Below are positions 43,996-47,590 of a stretch of DNA of 47,590 nucleotides, piece after piece. The notes under the pieces were generated by a model, which saw only the letters and a list, made by a program, of their open reading frames with translations, ran no database searches and was not told where the DNA came from. This stretch comes from Herminiimonas sp. Lineage in GTDB: Bacteria; Pseudomonadota; Gammaproteobacteria; Burkholderiales; Burkholderiaceae_D. A program made the translations under genes and the position numbers. The DNA lies in contig JACMOV010000111.1 of assembly GCA_014377845.1 (NCBI GenBank), forward strand, positions 1-47,590, given 5' to 3'. The stretch's first letter is position 1, and each line of letters begins with the position of its first letter.

Positions 43996-46941
43996 ATGCC
44001 AACACCCATCGCCGCCGCTACCCCCGGTGCGTCCGCCAGCGCCGCCGTTTCGCAGCAACCCTCTCACCAGGTCACGCCGCCGCAGACCGGCAGCACATCG
44101 GCGCCCGCCCGGCAGCAGAATGTCCGCAGCGACTTCAAGAATGCGATTGCCGTCGACTCGTCCCGGCTGCGCGCGAAAATCCTGAAATCCCGGGCGGTGG
44201 TCCACGCACCCCTGGTCGCGCATGTTCCGCTGTTGGCCCCAAATCGCATCGACAGCACCGACGATCGACGCGCGCACTTCGAAACACTGTTTGCTGCCGC
44301 GATCGAGACGTTCGAAAGAGATGTGACACCCGAGACGATCGGCACGCTCCGGCCTGGAGGACGCCTTGCACGGTATGTCGAAACCACCGGCTATTCGTTG
44401 GCCATGCGCGCGCATATGAACGCGTACCTCGGACTGGTGCATGGTCTCGACCAGGCGAAAAGAACGGAAGGGCTCAATGCGCTCCTGAGCCTGGAGGAAG
44501 GCGACCTGAACTGTGTAGACGGCATGATCGAGCGGATCGATTTTCTGAGGACTGCATTGATCGGCAACGCCAGCCTGCTGGATCATGTCTACGCCGCCAG
44601 CGAGGAAAAGGTCATCTGGGGCGACGCGCCAGGTGTCAATGTTCACGATGCCAACCGCCGCAAGGCCCAGATGCTCACCTGGCCAACGCGGGAAGACGCC
44701 AGGACGCTCGAAAAACATTCCAGTCGACAGATCGAGCAGTTTCTCGAACAGGATGTACAGGAACTGATCCGGGACCTGCGCACGCTCGTCGATGCGGCGC
44801 CCGGCGCAGAGGGCAAGGCGGCGGCGATCCAGGCGTTCCAGGAAGCGCATCTGCCGACATTGCGCTGGTTCTTCCCGCCGCCACAAGAGGGTAAATTGAC
44901 GAAGAAAGCCGTCACGCAGCATGTAACGCAACTCCATCAGCATGCCGATTATTTCAGGCTCGACGAAGACACCTACGATTATGCGGCGGTCGAACACGTA
45001 GCGATCCTGCGGGATGCGATCAGGGCGGTTCTGCCGGCGCTGTCGATGCAGTCGAAGATCATGATCATGCACAAGAATCCCGATCTCTGGGAGGCGATGA
45101 AGATGGACATGTTCCCGGCGTACCTTGCACGATGCCCCGATCTCGGCCGCGAGGAATTCCTGACCGGACTGGTGGAATTCTTTGAAATTCCCCGGATGAT
45201 CAAGAACGGATCCGGCATCGGCAACCTGATCGTGGCAGGCGTCATCCCGCTGGACAAGCTGTTCAAAATTCGCGCCGACGATTTTCCAGCCGACGCCCTG
45301 CTTACCTTCAATGAGAATACCTGTCCGCTGGTGGATCTGATGATGGCGCCGGGCCGTGACCCTGGTGATATCGAAATGCTGCTGGAGCAATGCATCAGGA
45401 AAGGGCGGACGGATCTCCTCGATATCGTCGAAAGCCGGTGTGGCGCCGAGATCAATTCAAAGGTAAAGCTGATACTGAACGCGGCGTTTCTGATGAAGCC
45501 GGGATTCACCCCATCCCTGGAAAATCAGGCGCGGCTGCTCGAAGCCTGCAAGACAGTGCAGACCGTGGAAAACGACGCACTGCGGACGCGGTTGCAGAAT
45601 CAGGTGAGCGGGGTGGTGTTGGAATGCCTTCGGGGCCCCGCCGACACCGAACGGCAGCGCGGGCTGGATTTTCTTGCACAGTTCATGCAGTTGATCGAGC
45701 TAGAGCCGGCGACGCTCGCGCAGTTCCATTGCCAGACACTCTCGGCGATGCAGCCCGCCGAAAACCCGGCGCAGCATGCCTTCAACCTTCAGGTCATCGA
45801 TCTCGTGGCGCGGAATACCGATAGCGTAAACAGCCATCGCCTGGGCACACATCGCGTGGATGTGCTGCTGAAATTGGTCGAGGTGATGGGGAAGCTGCCG
45901 GCGGCGCTGCCGGGCGTGTCCCCGAATTGCCAACTGGTGGCATACAAACTGATCAAGCGCAGGCTCGCAGAAATGCAAAATCACCCGGCGCACACGCTCA
46001 AACTGGTACGTGCCTTGTGGGAGGGCGACACGATCGAGCGATTGGGCAGAGCGACCAACCGGCTCCCGGCCAGTCGCCTGGCGAAATTCGTGAACGCAGT
46101 CGTTGGTGCGCTACCGCTGGCGATGCAGGATCATCCTGCCTCCGGCATTCAGCAGGCAGTCATGCGTCTCACACCCGCGACACTGGTCAGACTGCGCCAG
46201 GCCAACATGCGGGGGACGCCCGCGCGGCAACTGGCGTTGATGCGCAAGATCGATGCAGCCTGGGGCACTGCGATCGCCAAGGTCGGACGCACCGCCGAAC
46301 CGGCAGCCGGAACGATGGCAGCCGAGCTGGCGCGGGCCGACAGCGATCCGATTCCCGCCGATCAGGCGGCGCTGCTGGTCAGTGCGTATCTGAAGGAGTT
46401 CGATCCATTGAATTTCCCCGACATCGAACCGGCGGTGATCGATGCGGCCAGGGCGCAGGCACTGGACCGGATCGACACGGAACGCATGCAGGACCTGTTG
46501 CCGACGATGTACCGCACCACCAAGGTCGCGTACTTCGACGTGGCGGCACACCTTTTGCAGCGGCAGGCGGTGGGCGCGCGGCTTCCTCAGACGGTGGTAG
46601 ATTCGATTAAGGACGGCATCCGGAACCTCGACGGGCCCGGCGGCAAGCTGAACCGCCTGCGGGCAAAAGAAGCGGCAGTGAAGCTGCGCCATACGCTCAT
46701 GCCGGCCTGGTTACGCCCGGATAAGGGATTCATCGAGGGCAGCGCAGCGTCGAATTTTCGAATGCAAATCATCCAGGAAGCCCGCAGTGCGCAACTTGCA
46801 CGGATCGCCCAAAAGCGGCAGCGCCTGCTCGACACCCGCGACCGGATCGTCGCGGCGATGCAGGTGGCAGGCGCGCCGGACGGTGCTGCAGCCGGCAACC
46901 CGATCGATGGCATCGCGGGTTCCGGGGCTGCAGCACCCTGA
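43996..46941 (+). CDS. 981-residue protein of unknown function, possible type III secreted effector
   Basis: I do not recognise the family. The first 57 residues lack leucine and the first 45 lack acidic residues; they are rich in Ala, Ser, Thr, Pro and Gln (MPTPIAAATPGASASAAV...). This is the composition of type III secretion signals and is disordered. From about 60 to 950 the protein is mostly helical and has no signal peptide or membrane span. The C-terminal segment (about 920-960) is a basic helix that may form a coiled coil (AQLARIAQKRQRLLDTRDR), followed by a Gly/Ala-rich tail. No nucleotide-binding or catalytic motif is visible. AAGGA lies six bases before the ATG at 43996. Effector status is inference; a T3SS gene cluster is not in the window. 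Confidence 0.8.
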   Translation: MPTPIAAATPGASASAAVSQQPSHQVTPPQTGSTSAPARQQNVRSDFKNAIAVDSSRLRAKILKSRAVVHAPLVAHVPLLAPNRIDSTDDRRAHFETLFAAAIETFERDVTPETIGTLRPGGRLARYVETTGYSLAMRAHMNAYLGLVHGLDQAKRTEGLNALLSLEEGDLNCVDGMIERIDFLRTALIGNASLLDHVYAASEEKVIWGDAPGVNVHDANRRKAQMLTWPTREDARTLEKHSSRQIEQFLEQDVQELIRDLRTLVDAAPGAEGKAAAIQAFQEAHLPTLRWFFPPPQEGKLTKKAVTQHVTQLHQHADYFRLDEDTYDYAAVEHVAILRDAIRAVLPALSMQSKIMIMHKNPDLWEAMKMDMFPAYLARCPDLGREEFLTGLVEFFEIPRMIKNGSGIGNLIVAGVIPLDKLFKIRADDFPADALLTFNENTCPLVDLMMAPGRDPGDIEMLLEQCIRKGRTDLLDIVESRCGAEINSKVKLILNAAFLMKPGFTPSLENQARLLEACKTVQTVENDALRTRLQNQVSGVVLECLRGPADTERQRGLDFLAQFMQLIELEPATLAQFHCQTLSAMQPAENPAQHAFNLQVIDLVARNTDSVNSHRLGTHRVDVLLKLVEVMGKLPAALPGVSPNCQLVAYKLIKRRLAEMQNHPAHTLKLVRALWEGDTIERLGRATNRLPASRLAKFVNAVVGALPLAMQDHPASGIQQAVMRLTPATLVRLRQANMRGTPARQLALMRKIDAAWGTAIAKVGRTAEPAAGTMAAELARADSDPIPADQAALLVSAYLKEFDPLNFPDIEPAVIDAARAQALDRIDTERMQDLLPTMYRTTKVAYFDVAAHLLQRQAVGARLPQTVVDSIKDGIRNLDGPGGKLNRLRAKEAAVKLRHTLMPAWLRPDKGFIEGSAASNFRMQIIQEARSAQLARIAQKRQRLLDTRDRIVAAMQVAGAPDGAAAGNPIDGIAGSGAAAP

Positions 46942-46991
46942 GTCGGCGAGCGCAGCGTCGGTGCCGGCGTGGATGCAGCGACGGCAGGGCC

Positions 46992-47531
46992 TCAGGCTGC
47001 TGGCGCGACCACATGAAATCCACGCTCGAAATAGACCACCGCGGAACCCGCCACGCCGAAGTGGACCGCATCGACTGTGCAATAAAAAACCGTGTGCGAG
47101 CCGACCTCTGCCGTCTCGGTAATGCGGCAGTCGAGCGACACAAGCGCGCCGTTCAGCACCGGCATGGCGGCCACTTGCGCAGTGCTGGAGGTAGCGGCTG
47201 CAGCGCTGGCAGCCGAATGCGGGATCGGACGCAGCCAGTCGCCGGCGGTAAACCGTTCTTCCGCATCGATGCCGGAGCGCGAGAACTGCAGCGCCAGTGG
47301 CTGCTGCTCTGCGCGCAGCACGTTGACGCACAGCCGTCCGTTTTGCTTGAGAACGGCGTTGTTGCGGCTGCTACGGTTGATGCACACCAGCAGGATCGGC
47401 GGCGTATCGCTGACGCTGCAGACCGCCGACGCCGTGGTGCCGCACAGGCCGCCCGGCCCGTCACTGGTGACAACGGTAACGGCTGCCGCAAGACGCGCCA
47501 TGGCATCGCGAAAGGTCTGCTGATCGATCAT
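46992..47531 (-). CDS. flavin reductase family protein
   Basis: 179-residue FMN-binding split-barrel flavin reductase of the HpaC/RutF/ActVB family, which supplies reduced flavin to a partner monooxygenase. The core is FRDAMARLAAAVTVVTSDGPGG, LCGTTASAVCSVSDTPPILLV, NAVLKQNGRLCVNVL and, later, GHTVFY-like EVGSHTVFYCTVDAVH. An Ala/Ser-rich insert at about 104-125 (SAASAAAATSST) is not typical and is probably a loop. AGGAG lies upstream of the ATG at 47531. No monooxygenase is beside it in the window; one could lie beyond the right edge. It converges on the 981-residue gene. Confidence 0.9.
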   Translation of the reverse strand: MIDQQTFRDAMARLAAAVTVVTSDGPGGLCGTTASAVCSVSDTPPILLVCINRSSRNNAVLKQNGRLCVNVLRAEQQPLALQFSRSGIDAEERFTAGDWLRPIPHSAASAAAATSSTAQVAAMPVLNGALVSLDCRITETAEVGSHTVFYCTVDAVHFGVAGSAVVYFERGFHVVAPAA

Positions 47532-47590
47532 TGGGTCGGTGCTCCTGACTCTGTAGGGTGTGGACGGTGGATGCGGCTGGCGGTGGCGAC

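Noticed and set aside
43948-45390. 480-codon minus-strand open frame opposite the 981-residue gene
   Set aside because: The plus-strand frame is twice as long, has AAGGA before the ATG, and has GC-rich third positions; the minus frame has none of this.

Overview
The window looks like chromosome from a GC-rich (roughly 60 percent) betaproteobacterium of the order Burkholderiales, probably Oxalobacteraceae (Herbaspirillum/Noviherbaspirillum-like). This rests on gene order (tig-clpP-clpX-lon-hupB-tRNA-Val-tRNA-Asp-ppiD; hpnC-hpnD-hpnE; mltG-tmk-holB-PilZ protein-GNAT-tatD) and protein flavour; the family-level placement is inference. I see no insertion sequences, phage genes, CRISPR arrays or rRNA genes. 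Most of the window is core genome.

Layout. (1) 1-884, minus: 5' part of an MFS transporter running off the left edge. (2) 1262-9453, plus: a lipid or acyl-CoA cluster of thiolase, acyl-CoA dehydrogenase, a Dabb-domain remnant, SDR, PaaI-type thioesterase, medium-chain oxidoreductase, second SDR, alpha/beta hydrolase of epoxide-hydrolase type, and a 4HBT thioesterase. It resembles a dedicated beta-oxidation route but has no recognisable enoyl-CoA hydratase. (3) 9495-11855, minus: ygfZ, a DUF4936-like protein and an NRDE protein. (4) 12130-17424, plus: mltG, tmk, holB, PilZ protein, GNAT, TatD-type DNase and a secreted ankyrin protein. (5) 17462-20721, minus: hpnC-hpnD-hpnE, which make squalene from farnesyl diphosphate; no squalene-hopene cyclase is in view. 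(6) 21022-30337, plus: tRNA-Leu, trigger factor, ClpP, ClpX, Lon, HU, tRNA-Val, tRNA-Asp and PpiD, a protein folding and quality-control block. It is cut into separate transcription units by clear intrinsic terminators after clpP, clpX, lon and tRNA-Asp. (7) 30383-36636: mnmH and tesA (minus), ybbA (plus, without its usual permease), nnr and dadA (minus, ATGA-coupled), and a BON lipoprotein (plus). (8) 36829-43802: a PerM/AI-2E-type membrane protein, an amidase (minus) and purL. (9) 43996-47531: a 981-residue protein I cannot assign, whose N-terminus looks like a type III secretion signal, and a flavin reductase (minus).

The least ordinary parts are the unassigned 981-residue protein and the terminator-like hairpin that abuts its ribosome-binding site; the hydratase-less acyl-CoA cluster with two SDRs, two thioesterases and an epoxide-hydrolase-like enzyme; overlapping divergent start codons of tesA and ybbA on one CATG; a hairpin at the predicted 5' end of the purL mRNA; and short tandem duplications and AT-rich islets in spacers of an otherwise GC-rich region. 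Many long antisense reading frames are codon-bias shadows and are left out.
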